Origin: Deinandra increscens subsp. villosa
Lineage: Eukaryota; Streptophyta; Magnoliopsida; Asterales; Asteraceae
Reading direction: 5' to 3'
DNA: 64,000 nt
Assembly: GCA_039602395.1 (NCBI GenBank)
Contig: JBCNJP010000027.1
Coordinates: 37,519,841-37,583,840 of the forward strand
Below, one piece after another: positions 1 to 11,677 of the stretch. The notes below the pieces were generated by a model. That model saw only the letters and a list, made by a program, of their open reading frames with translations. It did not search any database and was not told the DNA's origin. How positions within the stretch are numbered: the first letter of the stretch is position 1; each line of letters starts with the position of its first letter. The position numbers and the translations under genes are program-made.

Positions 1-1053
1 AAAATAGAAACATACATTTAGAAGCAGAAGTCAAGCAATTACTTCAAGAAAAACGAAATGGAATACCACTACCGGATTAGGGCTTGGAATCGAGATGTGG
101 GACGATAGAGAAGTGTGGAAGATCAATTACTTCAAGATTTCGTTGAATGTGATTAACAATCGGACTCCTTGCTTGCAAATCACACACATATCAGTCAAAG
201 TTGCTTTCGACACTGAACAAATGAAAATCAATAAACAAACAAAAATTAAATGGATTATCACCCTACCGGATTAGGGTTGAACAGATCTGGGCGCCGCCAA
301 CAGAGTGCAACGATCTTCGTCGGTTTCCTCACACATCGCTACAGCCAAAACCTAGAGAAAAACCTTTGCAAAATGAGTGAGAAAATAAACTGGAGAGGAC
401 TGAAGATGGGAACGTATATGTAGCCAAACCTGATGCAATTAGCAGGGATTAGGAACGGCAGGTAAGGAGGTGTGGTTGATTGAAACAATCATACTGATGG
501 TAGGTAGGAGAAGAAGTGTTCATTACGTTTCCAAAGGAACTGTTCAATGTTTCTTCATTCAAGCAAGGTTTTAAAGACAATCACTTGTAAATCACGGTTG
601 GGGGTTGTACTGCACAGTGAAAGACTATTCACTGAAAGACTATTCATCTATTCATCAAGGACTTGCTTATTGTTAATAGGGAGTAATATTTTCTCGATTT
701 GTCTTATACTACTATATATACTTTGATTTAAGTTAATTAATTACTCTAATTAATTAGGTAAAAATCCAACTTTAGATCAGTTTATAATAACTTCGTGTAT
801 GAGATTCGATTATTTAGTTGATATAAATATACGATTTATTTATGTATCAATGATAATAAATTCATACATCAATTTATAAAAGTCAATGATACATAATATT
901 TTATGAAGGATTATATATAACTCGCTCAATTAGCCGTTCCTTTACACGCGTACAAAAATTGGTCTCTTTTTACCATACGTGTTCTTCACTAGCCTTCATA
1001 GCTCCACTGAGGTCTATCTACGTATCATAAAACGTAGACATTGCAACTGAAAG
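1..1053. other. No recognisable gene
   Basis: AT-rich DNA with no convincing exon. Two related short phrases ending in ACCGGATTAGGG occur near 70-85 and 264-276, which looks like decayed repeat or former 5' leader sequence. No family was recognised. Confidence 0.4.
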
Positions 1054-1372
1054 GTCAGTTATTTGCTTTGATTTCGTTCATTTGATGCTTCAATTACTAA
1101 TTTCAGGATCTTAGGGACAGTTGTAATCTGTCGATTTACATAGGGTTTAAAAGTTTAATTCGATTTTATTTTCTTCAAATCTGCCCACCTCTGCCCAGGT
1201 TTTGAGCCCCAATGTCAGTTAGTTGCTTTGATTTCGTTCGCTTAACGATTTAATTATGAATCTGAGCATCTTAGGCACGATTGTAATCTTCTAGGTTTAC
1301 ATAAGGTTTGAAGGTTCCATAGGATTTTATTCATTTTTTTATCTGCCCACCTCTTCACAGTTTTTTTGCCCT
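1054..1372. repeat. Two-copy tandem duplication, period 160 bp
   Basis: The block beginning GTCAGTT at 1054 recurs at 1214 with the same order of landmarks: TTGCTTTGATTTCGTTC, then TGTAATCT, then TCTGCCCACCTCT. The copies differ by many substitutions and small indels, so the duplication is not recent. There is no open frame through it. 1373-2121 after it holds nothing recognisable. Confidence 0.7.
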
Positions 1373-2121
1373 AATTTGATGTTTTGTAAATTCCTTTAGA
1401 TATGTCTACCCCTGATTGCTTTATTGTTAAAGGTTGTTTACATGTGCAGTTTTTTTTAATAAGCTTTGAACATAGAGACTATAGAGGTACTATTGAGACT
1501 TGGAATCTTCTAATCAAAACGAGAGGTTCTTATTCTGTCTCCTGCTAACATTTTTTTTAGCTTGCATATATACAATACGATCTAATCTCTACGTTCTATC
1601 AGCTGTATTTATGAGATTTTTTTTAACTAATACCTATTGGTTAAGGAAATGTTTAGAACACGTTCTGTCTTTCATACAGGAAGAACTAGACCAAAGCGGT
1701 CCACAGGGACCATCCATCGTAGACTCCATCATAGTTTAGTAACATGTCTATCAACTTAGAAATCAGGTATTGTCTTTGTTAAATGGGTTTCTATTCTTAA
1801 TAATTACCAGCATCTTCTTTATAAAACCAGATATCTCATTCACTAAAATTTATTTTGCTCTACATCTTTAAAGCATCAGCAGTTGTACAGGCCATCCTAC
1901 ATTTGATCGTATGATTTTTGCCTCTTCATCCTCTGTTGAGAGAAAGACCTTAGCTGAACTCCTGCAACTAGATTGTCAAGAATCTGTTGTACTAAGATCA
2001 GGTTTTCGTTTGTGATGCTGCAATGACAGATTTTCTTACTGGATATCCTAGGCATTTGATCTATATTTTTAAGTGTTATTTCTAAGCTGCAATTTTTTGC
2101 CTTGTCCTTACTGCCAGGCTA

Positions 2122-2368
2122 AGTGTAGTGGATAAGGCCCCAAATGGGGCGTTATCCGTCATGTGGACGATGACTGGACAAGGGGCATTATGGGGCTTTA
2201 TGGTGTAGTGGATAAATCCCCCATAACGCCCTACCAACCTCCCCCTTTCAACGTTATCTCCCTCACGCCCCTCTCGAATTTTAGCTTGATAACGCCCCAT
2301 AACGCCCCTGCGTAGTGGGGCGGGGCGTTATCAGGGGCGTTATGGGCTCTTTTTCTAGCCACTGTGGG
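2122..2368. mobile_element. GC-rich MITE-like element (hAT-like, uncertain)
   Basis: A sharply GC-richer island in AT-rich surroundings. It carries repeated GTGTAGTGGATAA (2123 and 2204) and GGGCGTTAT/ATAACGCCC phrases on both strands. The outer parts form an imperfect inverted repeat (GTAGTGG on the left, CCACTGTGGG on the right). No target-site duplication could be fixed, so the hAT assignment is only a likeness. The short open frame inside is not credible as a gene. Confidence 0.4.
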
Positions 2369-2559
2369 TTTCGTTTGTTCGTGGTAACATCATTATAAAT
2401 GTTAGTTTCCTTTAGTTATTTACATTTTTCAGAGTTTAAGAAGGTAATGTAGTTGTTTTCTTATGGTAACAGATGTGGACTAAAATTGATAGGCATTGAG
2501 AATGTCGATAACTTATATACTTCGGTTTACTCATTTTTATTACCAATTTATACAGAAAA

Positions 2560-2674
2560 TCTGTACGACCGCGGCAACGCAGGATTGATCTGTATTATAT
2601 TTTAATATACAAAACTCATAAATTAAAATTATATTCAACCTCAAATACCGCAGCAACGCGCGGTCAATCTCTAG
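2560..2674 (+). mobile_element. Helitron-type 3' end
   Basis: A GC-rich imperfect hairpin (CCGCAGCAACGCGCGG, 2648-2663) stands just before CTAG (2671-2674), with T as the next base. This is the CTRR-plus-T arrangement of Helitron 3' ends. A degenerate copy of the same hairpin lies at 2567-2585. The 5' end was not found. 2675-3060 shows nothing else. Confidence 0.45.
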
Positions 2675-3060
2675 TTATATATATGAATAAATAGTAACCA
2701 AACCGAGTTTGGACTTAAAAAATAACATACAAGCCTATCTTAAACTTTAGAAATAGAGCTTAAAGCTAGTCAAGCTTGAGTCCTAGTAAGTTAAGCGAGC
2801 TCATGGATGGGCGTACGTATCTTAATTTCATAAGTTGTTATATCAAGTACCAACGTTCTAGTGCAAAATAAAAGTCTAGGCAAGCATCACAAAAAGAATT
2901 TGAAAAATTGTGTTTGCTTTGGGTTGGAGAGCGTGAATTATTTGTTTTTTACTTTTTGTTACGTACCTAGGATAGTAATCAACCACCTTAAATTCAAACC
3001 GCGATTCTTTTTCTTACTATGCTTAATTTTGTGACATATTATTTCGTTAGATACATGTCC

Positions 3061-3230
3061 TCGCGAAAGGTCGGACTATTTGCGAATAAGTCAATGGTGA
3101 CGACTTTTTTCATCTATTGTCACGAAACAGAAGCAAAGACTTAGTTGCGACGACATGTCGTCACCAAAGGCTTCTGTGACGACATGTCTTTGCGAATGGG
3201 GTCAAGTGTATCGTCGCTAGAGGCTAGAAT
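3061..3230. repeat. Cluster of ACGACATGTCGT-type inverted motifs
   Basis: Several overlapping copies of CGACGACATGTCGTC or its halves, with TTGCGA/TCGCGA words. Arrays of short direct and inverted motifs are typical just inside CACTA-type ends, but no CACTA terminus is visible nearby, so the parent element is unknown. From here to about 4480 the DNA is very AT-rich with no gene. Confidence 0.35.
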
Positions 3231-4483
3231 CCTTGCATTGAGTTACAATATTAGCTAGTCTTCTTACATAGATAGAAAGGCCCTAACTCTCATCAAGTGT
3301 CATGGTCTAATAAGGCTTTCTCCGGTTAGGTTGCTACTTGCTAGCAAATTTGGTCTTTTTCCCATCTTTGATCAAAGCAAGGTTATGGGTGGTTAGTACG
3401 TGGTACATACACCATATATCAAGGGGTTATTTGTAATTTATAAGGTACTTCTTCTTTTAGACAATTTCCACCCTCTATTTTTCTAAACATTAATCCCCAC
3501 ATGCCACATAACGTGCAGATTCACTATTTTATGTATTGGTTAAACCGGCCGACACGTGAATTAATATAATAACACACCATCAATATTATAGACCACACCA
3601 CACTTAATTGTAAAACCGGAAAGAATATTTGTATGTATACACTTTCTACGTGTTATGATCTCCTAAAAAAATTCTTACACGATGTCCAAGTTTTGTGTTT
3701 TAATAAATAATAAGATCGGGGTTTATCTTCTCTATCTCTAATTTATAGTTTGGTTAAAAGAAATAGGGGTACTTAATATATATTAACACATATTTGATAC
3801 TATAGGGTTGAATCATTAAAAAATATATATATCTGATAATTCATGCATACTCTTATTATCGAAATGTATTACAATAAAAAGTTTAAATTATAATTCATAA
3901 TATGGTATTGTTAACTTACCATCTGTATCAAAAAACAATATTTAGATATGTCTCTACTTGTATATTTGAAAAATGCAACATAAACGTTTATTGGTAAATA
4001 AGTGTTTATTGGTATTTATAAGTTTCTTTTAATATTTATTAAAATGAAAACAATAATAGTTTAAAAAGTAACTTTAAATAAAAATAAGATGCAAATTAAT
4101 ATGTGATTGTCATAATTCCATAATAAATATAAATAAATAAAAAACTAACATGATTATATAATAGGATATAATTTCCAATAAAAAAGAATTTATTATAGAG
4201 TAGATTTGGGAGGGAAAACTTTTGTAAGAATGAATGTAGTGTTGACATGTGTCAAGAGTTGTAATTGTTTATTAGAGTACGAAGATATATTATATGACAA
4301 ATTAGAGGTTATAAATTAATTAGTTAGATGACATGTGACATCACCCTATTACTTTTTTCTATTTATAAACGTTGCCGCGTATTCATTTTGTACTTTTGTT
4401 TCTTTACGATATTTTTTATTTAACGTCGTTGCACATTCATATCATTTTGTATTTTCGTTTTCTTTACGTTGCACTTAAGTAGT

Positions 4484-4539
4484 GCAATTGATTTATGTAT
4501 CCACGTTATCACGTGACAACACAGGGGTAGTAAATCTAG
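4484..4539 (+). mobile_element. Possible Helitron 3' end
   Basis: A small hairpin (CACGT-TATC-ACGTG, 4502-4515) is followed about 20 bp later by CTAG (4536-4539) and then T. The geometry fits a Helitron 3' end, but the stem is weak and no 5' end is recognised. Confidence 0.3.
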
Positions 4540-4735
4540 TTAATGACATATATCAATGAATAACTAGTTTTTTAATGGCATATGTCAATTAATGTTTTAT
4601 TTCACACTCCTCGGATTATATGACATCATACTTTTTAAGTGAGATTATGATCCGAGGATAAATACTTGTTTAAAAAGACATGATAAATATTAGGGATGCT
4701 TTGGGAATATTATAGATTTTGGTTTGTATTAGAGC

Positions 4736-5368
4736 AGAGGCGGAACTAGAAAAGTTTTTGAGGGGGTTCACAAATTTTTTTTACGAAGTTACTAGTTTTA
4801 GATGGTTGGTTACAGACGCGCGTTGCGGCACGAAATTACGAGTAAAGAAAAATAAACGATTAAAAAAACTCTACTTGATTTGATAAAAAAAGATGTACTT
4901 TAACATTGACAACAATATAATAGTAAAAAAAATAAATGTAATTTTGGCTACAAATGAAGAGAAAATAAAAAGTAACGCGTGAAAAAAAAATAATATTACA
5001 AAATGTTTGCCTATTAAAAAAAATCTATATTTTTATATATTGTAATATTTCAATATAAAAAGGGTTAAGGATAAATGTATTTGAAAAAAAAGGGTGTATA
5101 ATGAAAGTAAATAAAAAAGAGATGGAAAATAAAATATCCCCATTTGAGGAGAGTACAAGATTTGAATTTGCCACTTTTCAAAATCAAACAAGGGATCATA
5201 CCACTAGGCTAGTTACTTGCTTTGTTTTATTTTCACAAACTAAGTATTTATTAACACATCTTCACAAATTTTTATTTATAAAAACCGTTCACATAATTTT
5301 CACTTTACGTACGAGGTACGTTAAGGAGGTCCACGGGGACCCTCTGGGCCTACTTTAGGTCCGCCCCT
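4736..5368. mobile_element. Mutator-like MITE with 10-bp target duplication
   Basis: A 633-bp element with matching ends: AGAGGCGGAACTA on the left and the complement of AGGGGCGGACCTA on the right. It is flanked on both sides by GTATTAGAGC (4726-4735 and 5369-5378). A 9-10 bp duplication with short terminal inverted repeats points to the Mutator superfamily. The interior is AT-rich and non-coding. The 85-codon frame at 5101-5358 runs into the right terminal repeat and is not considered a gene. Confidence 0.75.
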
Positions 5369-5378
5369 GTATTAGAGC

Positions 5379-5779
5379 TTAGCGTTTTTGTTTATACTCC
5401 ACTTTACATAGGTTGTCCTAGTTTAAGGCTAGGTAGTGGTCTCCTACTTTGTTTAGTAGTGGTGTGATGCTCATCACGGTAGCCGGTAGGGGAAACTGTG
5501 CTCCTAGGGGCGTGATGGTTATGATGTTGTGGTGATCACGACCGTAATACAACTATTTTTCTATCAATCACATAATTACATCTAATTAACATTTTCCAAA
5601 TCAATTAAAACATACGTTCATAAAATGCACGCCTTTACTATAAAAATTATAAATGAGAAACTTATTTATCAAAAATACATTAAAAAAAGGTAGTAGTTAG
5701 ACCTTTTTCTTAATCATCTTTACTTTAACAATATATAGAGGGTTTTTTTTTTAAGTTTTTTTTCCTCAAATAGGCGTAA
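5379..5779. other. Unassigned spacer
   Basis: 5400-5570 is a GC-richer patch with GTGATGCTCATCAC-like palindromic words, perhaps a short transposon fragment. 5570-5779 is AT-rich. No gene, and no clear element ends. Confidence 0.35.
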
Positions 5780-6060
5780 CAAAAAGTTTTATTCATAGAG
5801 TTTGATTCTCGAATGGTATATATGACCACGATGGGAAGATTCAGGACTGAAAGGTCACGAGGTCGATCCCCGAGCCCAGTAAGTTTTTCACTCGACCATT
5901 CTCGGAGGTGATTTCCTCTTGTATGGGCTTAAAAGGTGTGTGCCTCAGTCACCCAACACCCGACAATGTATGAATATTCCCGCTATACTACTGGGTGTGG
6001 GTGCCCATCTGTCATTAGCGTTAACCCCGGATGATCGGTCAATATTAATTACGCGTCCAA
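5780..6060 (+). mobile_element. Possible tRNA-derived SINE
   Basis: AGGTCGATCCCCGAG (about 5861-5875) resembles the internal B box of RNA polymerase III genes. It lies in a ~280-bp GC-moderate block ending in CGGTCAATATTAATTACGCG. A good A box is not obvious, and no target duplication or terminal poly-A/T run was fixed. It could instead be another short repeat. Confidence 0.3.
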
Positions 6061-6424
6061 AAAACTAAAATGATGAATTAAAAAATATTTGTTACGTGTT
6101 TTCTAGTATTGTCTTTTATCTATCTAAAGAAAATGTAAACTGATGGCTTTTTGTAAACACCTTTATCTTATTGGATGAACAAATGTTTGTTCTCATTTCA
6201 TTTTTGTTAGAATTATTATTTTATTAGACGTTTACACGTTTAATTGCTTCAGTTTAATCTAGAAGTATTCCTTTATTAGACGTTTGCTTTTGTAAAATTC
6301 ATATATTTTGTAACAAGTATAAAAAATAATAAAAATAAAGTAAATGCAATACGTGTTAAAAGCAATAACCACATGACAACTTATATCTAATTTTGACATA
6401 GAAGGAATTCTTTTTCACACATGA

Positions 6425-6700
6425 TTCATACGATCGTTTGGGTTAAACGATTATTAGGCTCAATCGGAAAACGAGATCCGTCAAAGTACGAGGGAATTTT
6501 TTTAAAACGATCGTTCACAGCAGAATGATCGTTTGGATTTCTTTAAACGACGGTCCGAACGATCGTGTATATCGTTTGTATTATTTTTTGGATTACCAAA
6601 GCTTCAAATGCAAGTGCGGTGTTTTTTTAAGCACAATCGTTTTCGTCCAAACGATCCCTTCCTTTGCTCTTTTTCTTCCAAACGATCGTGGGTCTGATTC
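6425..6700. repeat. Dispersed ACGATCGT palindrome cluster
   Basis: The palindrome ACGATCGT or its core CGATCG occurs about four times (near 6430, 6506, 6559 and 6680), with related AAACGAT words between. The surroundings are AT-rich. The spacing is irregular, so this is not a tandem satellite. It may be a subterminal motif of an unrecognised transposon. Confidence 0.4.
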
Positions 6701-6819
6701 CATTGACAAATGTTCCGTTACAAAGTTGAATGATTTGATTCGACTGATTCGACGCAATATTCCGCTTTTCAAATGACACGACGTAATATTCTGAATTTCT
6801 ATACGTATCAATCGCCTGA

Positions 6820-7212
6820 ATGTATATATGTTTGGTTATAAAACGAGGACGATACATGTCGTTTGTAATTCATTTTCCATTGTCTTATATCGTCTGTGAA
6901 TTTCCAAAAAATACGCAAGTCATGTCGTGGTACAACTACTTATTTGAAGACGATGAAACATCTGGTGGAACTAGTGGAGGTGATAACTCAATCCCCGGTG
7001 GTAATAGTAGAGGTGATAACTCCATCCCCGGTGGTAATAACAACGGTGATTATAATCACAGAGATAATTATATTTATGGATATAATTATAAATATAATTA
7101 TGATCACGAAGATATTTATAATTATGGAGGTAACTATGGTTGTAATTACGGAGACGACTGTAGTAATTACGGGATTAAGCCGACGAGAGCAACAACAACA
7201 ACACAACAATAG
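6820..7212 (+). CDS. Uncertain Gly/Asn/Tyr-rich open frame
   Basis: A 130-codon frame whose second half is almost entirely Gly, Asn, Asp and Tyr. It contains an internal ~30-base duplication (near 6978-7037) and ends near a CAA/ACA-rich run. An overlapping frame (6896-7402) is also open, as expected of low-complexity DNA. No domain, signal peptide or neighbour supports a function. It could be the 5' part of a transposon gene or chance. 7403-8025 after it holds no gene. Confidence 0.15.
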   Translation: MYICLVIKRGRYMSFVIHFPLSYIVCEFPKNTQVMSWYNYLFEDDETSGGTSGGDNSIPGGNSRGDNSIPGGNNNGDYNHRDNYIYGYNYKYNYDHEDIYNYGGNYGCNYGDDCSNYGIKPTRATTTTQQ

Positions 7213-8025
7213 AGGCGGCGACTACAACGGCAACATCGATAGCAACGACAATAACAACGATGGCCCTGTAACACCCGTGTCCAACCCAATTACAAAACCC
7301 GGCCCAAATTTTAACTTGTCGCGCAAATCGAGTTTTGATTTAACAATTATAGAAGGAATTTGTCTAAAATATACATTTAATTATGTTCGGGATATTCCAT
7401 AATTTTGTTTTGAAAATAAAATAATATATTTACAATGTTTTAGGTTAAACGATTTGCTTAAAACAAAAATAAAGCGATTTTTGATTTTTACACGGTTTCA
7501 GTATCCAATTTATCGTTTACCGAGGATCTTGGGATCATTGTCTCAAAATATATACTTCGAAACATTCTAAAATCATTTTATAACATTAAAAACCAATTGA
7601 TTAAATTTATATCAATTTTGTTAATTAAAACGCAATTAAATGAATTTACCGTTTTTCGTGCAATTCCGTTAATAACCGGGAATCACGTAAAACTCAAAAA
7701 TCATATTTTAATGTTCCTTAATGTTTTATAAGGCTACTATAGGTTGCTCGTAAAATATTAGGGGCTAACGAGTTAAAACGAGAACGAACGGATAAAAAGA
7801 AAATAAATATATATTAAATACGTATTTTTATACCTCGTTATGCGTATCCCAAAAATTAGAAAATTATGGGAAATTATTCTAAACTATTTTTGGACATAAA
7901 GTGATAAGGTTAGAAAGCCTAGGGGTTAAAATCGCTGAAAAACCAATGTTTAGGGGTCAAACTGTTAATATAAAGTACAGGGTCCAAAACTGTCATTAGG
8001 CCATAGTTGGCTCGCGGTAAGCGCC

Positions 8026-8429
8026 TGTTGGGCTATATATATTAGAGGCATGAACATTAGTTATGGGCTTAGTAGTTAATGGGCTTATGGGCTTAGTTAG
8101 ATTATATTTAGGCCATGTGGGCCGATTACTAGTGTTTATGGTTGGGCTATTTTGAGTTTATGATTGGCCCAAGGTTTTGTAGGAGGTAGTATAAATACCT
8201 CTCTTGTTTATGATTAAGACACGCTTTTCAATACAACTTTCAAGTTCACGATTTCTTCTTGGTTCTTCTTGTTACGATCAGCTTCCAAGTGGTGTATCTC
8301 ATTCAAGATTCAATCTTTATCTTAGATTGAATCTATTTCATCTACTTGTTTCTTGAATCAATCGTATTTGAGGATTCCGCACTCATTTACGATCATATAT
8401 CGTGTAGGTGGTTTGATCTCGGACCTACA
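8026..8429 (+). repeat. 5' LTR of an LTR retrotransposon
   Basis: The block starts TGTTGGGC and ends CCTACA, the TG...CA form of an LTR, and is followed at once by a tRNA-type primer-binding site. A TATA-like TATAAATA lies at 8190-8197, well placed to start the retrotransposon RNA. Length is 404 bp. The matching 3' LTR is not seen; the body runs into the gap. Confidence 0.75.
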
Positions 8430-8431
8430 AT

Positions 8432-8443
8432 TGGTATCAGAGC
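8432..8443 (+). promoter_or_regulatory. Primer-binding site (initiator Met tRNA type)
   Basis: TGGTATCAGAGC, complementary to the 3' end of plant initiator methionine tRNA, lies two bases after the LTR end. It primes minus-strand synthesis in many copia and gypsy elements. Confidence 0.85.
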
Positions 8444-8574
8444 TAAGAATCTTAGATTCGAGGCTCTCACAATATTGATTCAAGTGCTTTCTGAGTTATT
8501 TGTTCGAGTTTTGTTGAAGATACGATCTCTGCAGCTGCTGTTCTACGTGATTACGACTGGGTTTTCTGGGTTTT

Positions 8575-8787
8575 GGGGTGTTTACGACATTTGCAGTTGA
8601 AGATCTTCATCTTTTTGGCGTTTACGACTTCAAGATCTCACCTTTAGGCGTTTACGATTCGTACAGTGGGAGTTTACGACTTTGCTTGGTCGTAATCGAG
8701 GTTTACGATTTGGTCATATCGGAAACGCGAGTCGTAATCGTGTTTACGATCAAGTCGAATCATAATCGGAGTTTACGATTGCCTTCA
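8575..8787 (+). repeat. GTTTACGA repeat cluster in the retrotransposon leader
   Basis: About seven copies of GTTTACGA (near 8580, 8621, 8651, 8671, 8701, 8740 and 8770) in 210 bp, with CGTAATCG words between. It lies between the primer-binding site and the gap, so it belongs to the 5' leader. Role unknown. It may extend into the gap and may be why the assembly broke here. Confidence 0.6.
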
Positions 8788-9287
8788 NNNNNNNNNNNNN
8801 NNNNNNNNNNNNNNNNNNNNNNNNNNNNNNNNNNNNNNNNNNNNNNNNNNNNNNNNNNNNNNNNNNNNNNNNNNNNNNNNNNNNNNNNNNNNNNNNNNNN
8901 NNNNNNNNNNNNNNNNNNNNNNNNNNNNNNNNNNNNNNNNNNNNNNNNNNNNNNNNNNNNNNNNNNNNNNNNNNNNNNNNNNNNNNNNNNNNNNNNNNNN
9001 NNNNNNNNNNNNNNNNNNNNNNNNNNNNNNNNNNNNNNNNNNNNNNNNNNNNNNNNNNNNNNNNNNNNNNNNNNNNNNNNNNNNNNNNNNNNNNNNNNNN
9101 NNNNNNNNNNNNNNNNNNNNNNNNNNNNNNNNNNNNNNNNNNNNNNNNNNNNNNNNNNNNNNNNNNNNNNNNNNNNNNNNNNNNNNNNNNNNNNNNNNNN
9201 NNNNNNNNNNNNNNNNNNNNNNNNNNNNNNNNNNNNNNNNNNNNNNNNNNNNNNNNNNNNNNNNNNNNNNNNNNNNNNNNNNNNNNN
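8788..9287. other. Assembly gap, 500 N
   Basis: Exactly 500 unknown bases, a usual placeholder length for a gap of unknown size. Open frames reported across it are meaningless. Confidence 0.98.
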
Positions 9288-10313
9288 TATACACGTATTT
9301 ACTATATATCATGTACCTGTGAAATTGGGGTGTTACACACATATACGTGAGATAGAATAAAAACAAGGGGGTTTAATTTGCCATGGTTTATTAATAGATG
9401 GTTATGATGGTGTAGTGTGACTATAATTTATTTAGAATAGAAAGAGGTATAGAACTCATTAACTTTGAGAATAATAATGGTTCGCATCTCTTATAAACCA
9501 TCTATTTATAAAAGAATATATGTATAAAATTATAAAAGCTTTACTTTTAAAATCTTTAATATTGTACCACCATCATTGTATAGATTTAGAGTTAACAAAT
9601 AATATCACCGTTGGTCTCGTGTTGGGTTGACTCGGGTATGACTTTAGTACGAATAATGTGTATATATATACATGATGAACCAAGAATGAATTCAAGGTTT
9701 ATTTCTTGAATAAAGTCGAAATTACATGGATTAGGGAAAACGGGTCGGGTTACAAATATGGAAATTAGACGGATGTCACATGTAACATGTATCTCTATTC
9801 AAAATCATTTCTCTAAACGTTTATGTTGATTGAATGAATTCTATGTGGAATTTTTATGGGAATCTCTGTATGTTAGTTTGCCAGTCTCCCTCTATATGAA
9901 GAAATGATGATGTGAAGTCAAGGTGATTGAAGGTTTGCTATAATTACTTGTTCATTAACTGATTGACCGTATATCTGAACGTATCTCTTATCTCATATAT
10001 CACATGTGTTTAAAATATGTTTTATAAACTTGTTTTTAATCACCAACTACTTTTGTAGTTGACCCTTGATTTTTATACATGTTGCATGAATTTATACTTG
10101 AGCGTTGATGTGATCACGATAGGATTGCTGGATCTAGATTAAAGGCTTTAAATCAGTTTGATATGTATTATTGCATGTTTAATATTCTTGTACGATATCT
10201 TTGAATGATTAATGAAAAGAGCATGTTTAAGTATTACAACTTATTTTAGTTTTCATGTGCATCTGGACAATCATCGCGCCCCGACATATTCCGCCGTCGG
10301 TTGGGGTGTGACA
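9288..10313 (+). repeat. LTR-derived sequence ending GGTTGGGGTGTGACA
   Basis: No coding sequence. The stretch ends at 10299-10313 with GGTTGGGGTGTGACA, a form I associate with plant gypsy LTR 3' ends. A similar TTGGGGTGTTACA occurs near 9325-9337, just after the gap. The missing part of the 8026 element and a second LTR may lie in the gap. The left boundary is not fixed and a solo LTR is possible. Confidence 0.4.
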
Positions 10314-10427
10314 GGCCCTGAGGTGTACACAACGGATCAAGTACAACTAATATAAGCTTCATAAACGCGTGTTTTGAAAGAAAAAAATAAATTATTTTCA
10401 TTAGTTATACCCATGACATAATTTCAG

Positions 10428-10900
10428 ATCTTCTTATCAAAACAAGAACTGTTTAACTGGGCAAATGAACGAGCATACGCCAGTGGTTACGTTCTAGGAA
10501 CAAAACGAACAACAAAAAACAAATCCGATGAGTTTGATACAATCTGGATATGGTGTAATCATAGTGGTATTTACAAGGGGAAATCCACCACGAAAAAGAC
10601 TGGAAGCAAGAAATGTGATTGTTTGTTTGAGATTTTAGGTAATTACAGGACACATTAACCTTGGTATACTATAAACATAACCACGAACCGTTGGAGGATC
10701 TAGAGGGTCATCCAATGGCAATGAAGTTTAATGCCAAGGAGACTGCTCATGTGAGGCAGATGTTAAGTCAAAAGATACGACAGCGTCACATGGTGACTGA
10801 AATAAAGAAAAACAACCCAAAGAACGTATCCAGCAAAAGGACGTTGTATAACCTGTTACAAAGGATTAAAGGTGAAGACACAGTGGCAAGATCTTGCGTG
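10428..10900 (+). pseudogene. FAR1-domain fragment, frameshifted
   Basis: After a possible acceptor (TTTCAG, 10422-10427) a frame reads through a FAR1/FHY3-type DNA-binding domain: an ELFNWANERAYASGY start, a Cys in IWCNHSG and further Cys residues in KKCDCLFE. It stops at about 10655 and resumes in another frame with YYKHNHEP, the His-X-His part of the same zinc-binding fold. A helical stretch follows to about 10890. FAR1 domains belong to transcription factors derived from Mutator transposases and to the transposases themselves. No MULE catalytic core or SWIM finger follows, so this is a truncated, frameshifted remnant. Confidence 0.65.
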
Positions 10901-10977
10901 ATTATCAAGGTTTCGTGGACAATATTACCCTCCTTTATACACTTCCCACGGAAAGTCCCCTTTGTACAATAACTTTC

Positions 10978-10979
<2 letters not shown>

Positions 10980-11043
<64 letters not shown>
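10980..11043. repeat. (TA)n microsatellite
   Basis: Uninterrupted TA run of ~64 bp on the left side of the 179-bp element at 11044. Confidence 0.95.
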
Positions 11044-11045
<2 letters not shown>

Positions 11046-11218
11046 GAGAGGATCATTTGAGAACCAATTTGATTTGAGAACTAAAAAGAACTAATTTGAG
11101 CCACATGTTTATTACATGTATCCCCCCTCCCATGAATTGTAGTGGTCCCCCCCTGAAATTTGTGGTTGAGATTTAGTTCTCAAAAGTTCTCAAAATAAAA
11201 AGTTCTCATTTGAACCTA

Positions 11219-11222
<4 letters not shown>
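11044..11222. mobile_element. (TA)n-bounded element, family A, copy 1
   Basis: A 179-bp non-coding element between two TA runs. The left end is GGGAGAGGATCATTTGAGAA followed by CC; the right end, read inward, is GGGTTAGGTTCAAATGAGAA followed by C. GAGAAC phrases recur at both ends. A second copy of equal length lies in inverse orientation at 29610-29788. Equal length and same boundaries in two places mark it as a mobile unit. Confidence 0.7.

Positions 11223-11268
<46 letters not shown>
11223..11268. repeat. (TA)n microsatellite
   Basis: A TA run of ~46 bp shared by family A copy 1 on its left and family B copy 1 on its right. Confidence 0.95.
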
Positions 11269-11270
<2 letters not shown>

Positions 11271-11677
11271 ATGGTGAATTAATATTAACCTTCCTTTATG
11301 TAATAACCAATTAACCAAATCTTATAAGTTTTAGGATTTGATCCAACGCTGTATCAAAGATCATGTACTTGTAGCTGGAATTGAATCAGGGGTAAGAAGG
11401 TAAAAGTCCTTACCCTATTTCTCATTCTCTTATCTTTCATTTTCACACAGTATCCATCATCGTCTCTCTCTTTCCTCCATAACTTATTCAGAGAATAAAT
11501 TGAAGCTCAAAATTTACATTTCAACACCGACCGTGCCAACCGGTTACCGCCGCTGCAAACCGGAATCATTCAAACGTCGCTGCCGACCGTGTGCACTGGT
11601 TGCCGCCGCTGCACCGGTGTGCACCAGAATCGTTTTCTCCCCTATCGATCCTCCTAAACGCTGTAGTAAACATCGCA

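Noticed and set aside
6896..7402. 168-codon frame overlapping the Gly/Asn-rich frame
   Set aside because: Val/Ile/Thr-rich shadow of low-complexity DNA with no domain.
8578..9366. Long open frames on both strands across the gap
   Set aside because: They are open only because 500 N bases contain no stop codons.
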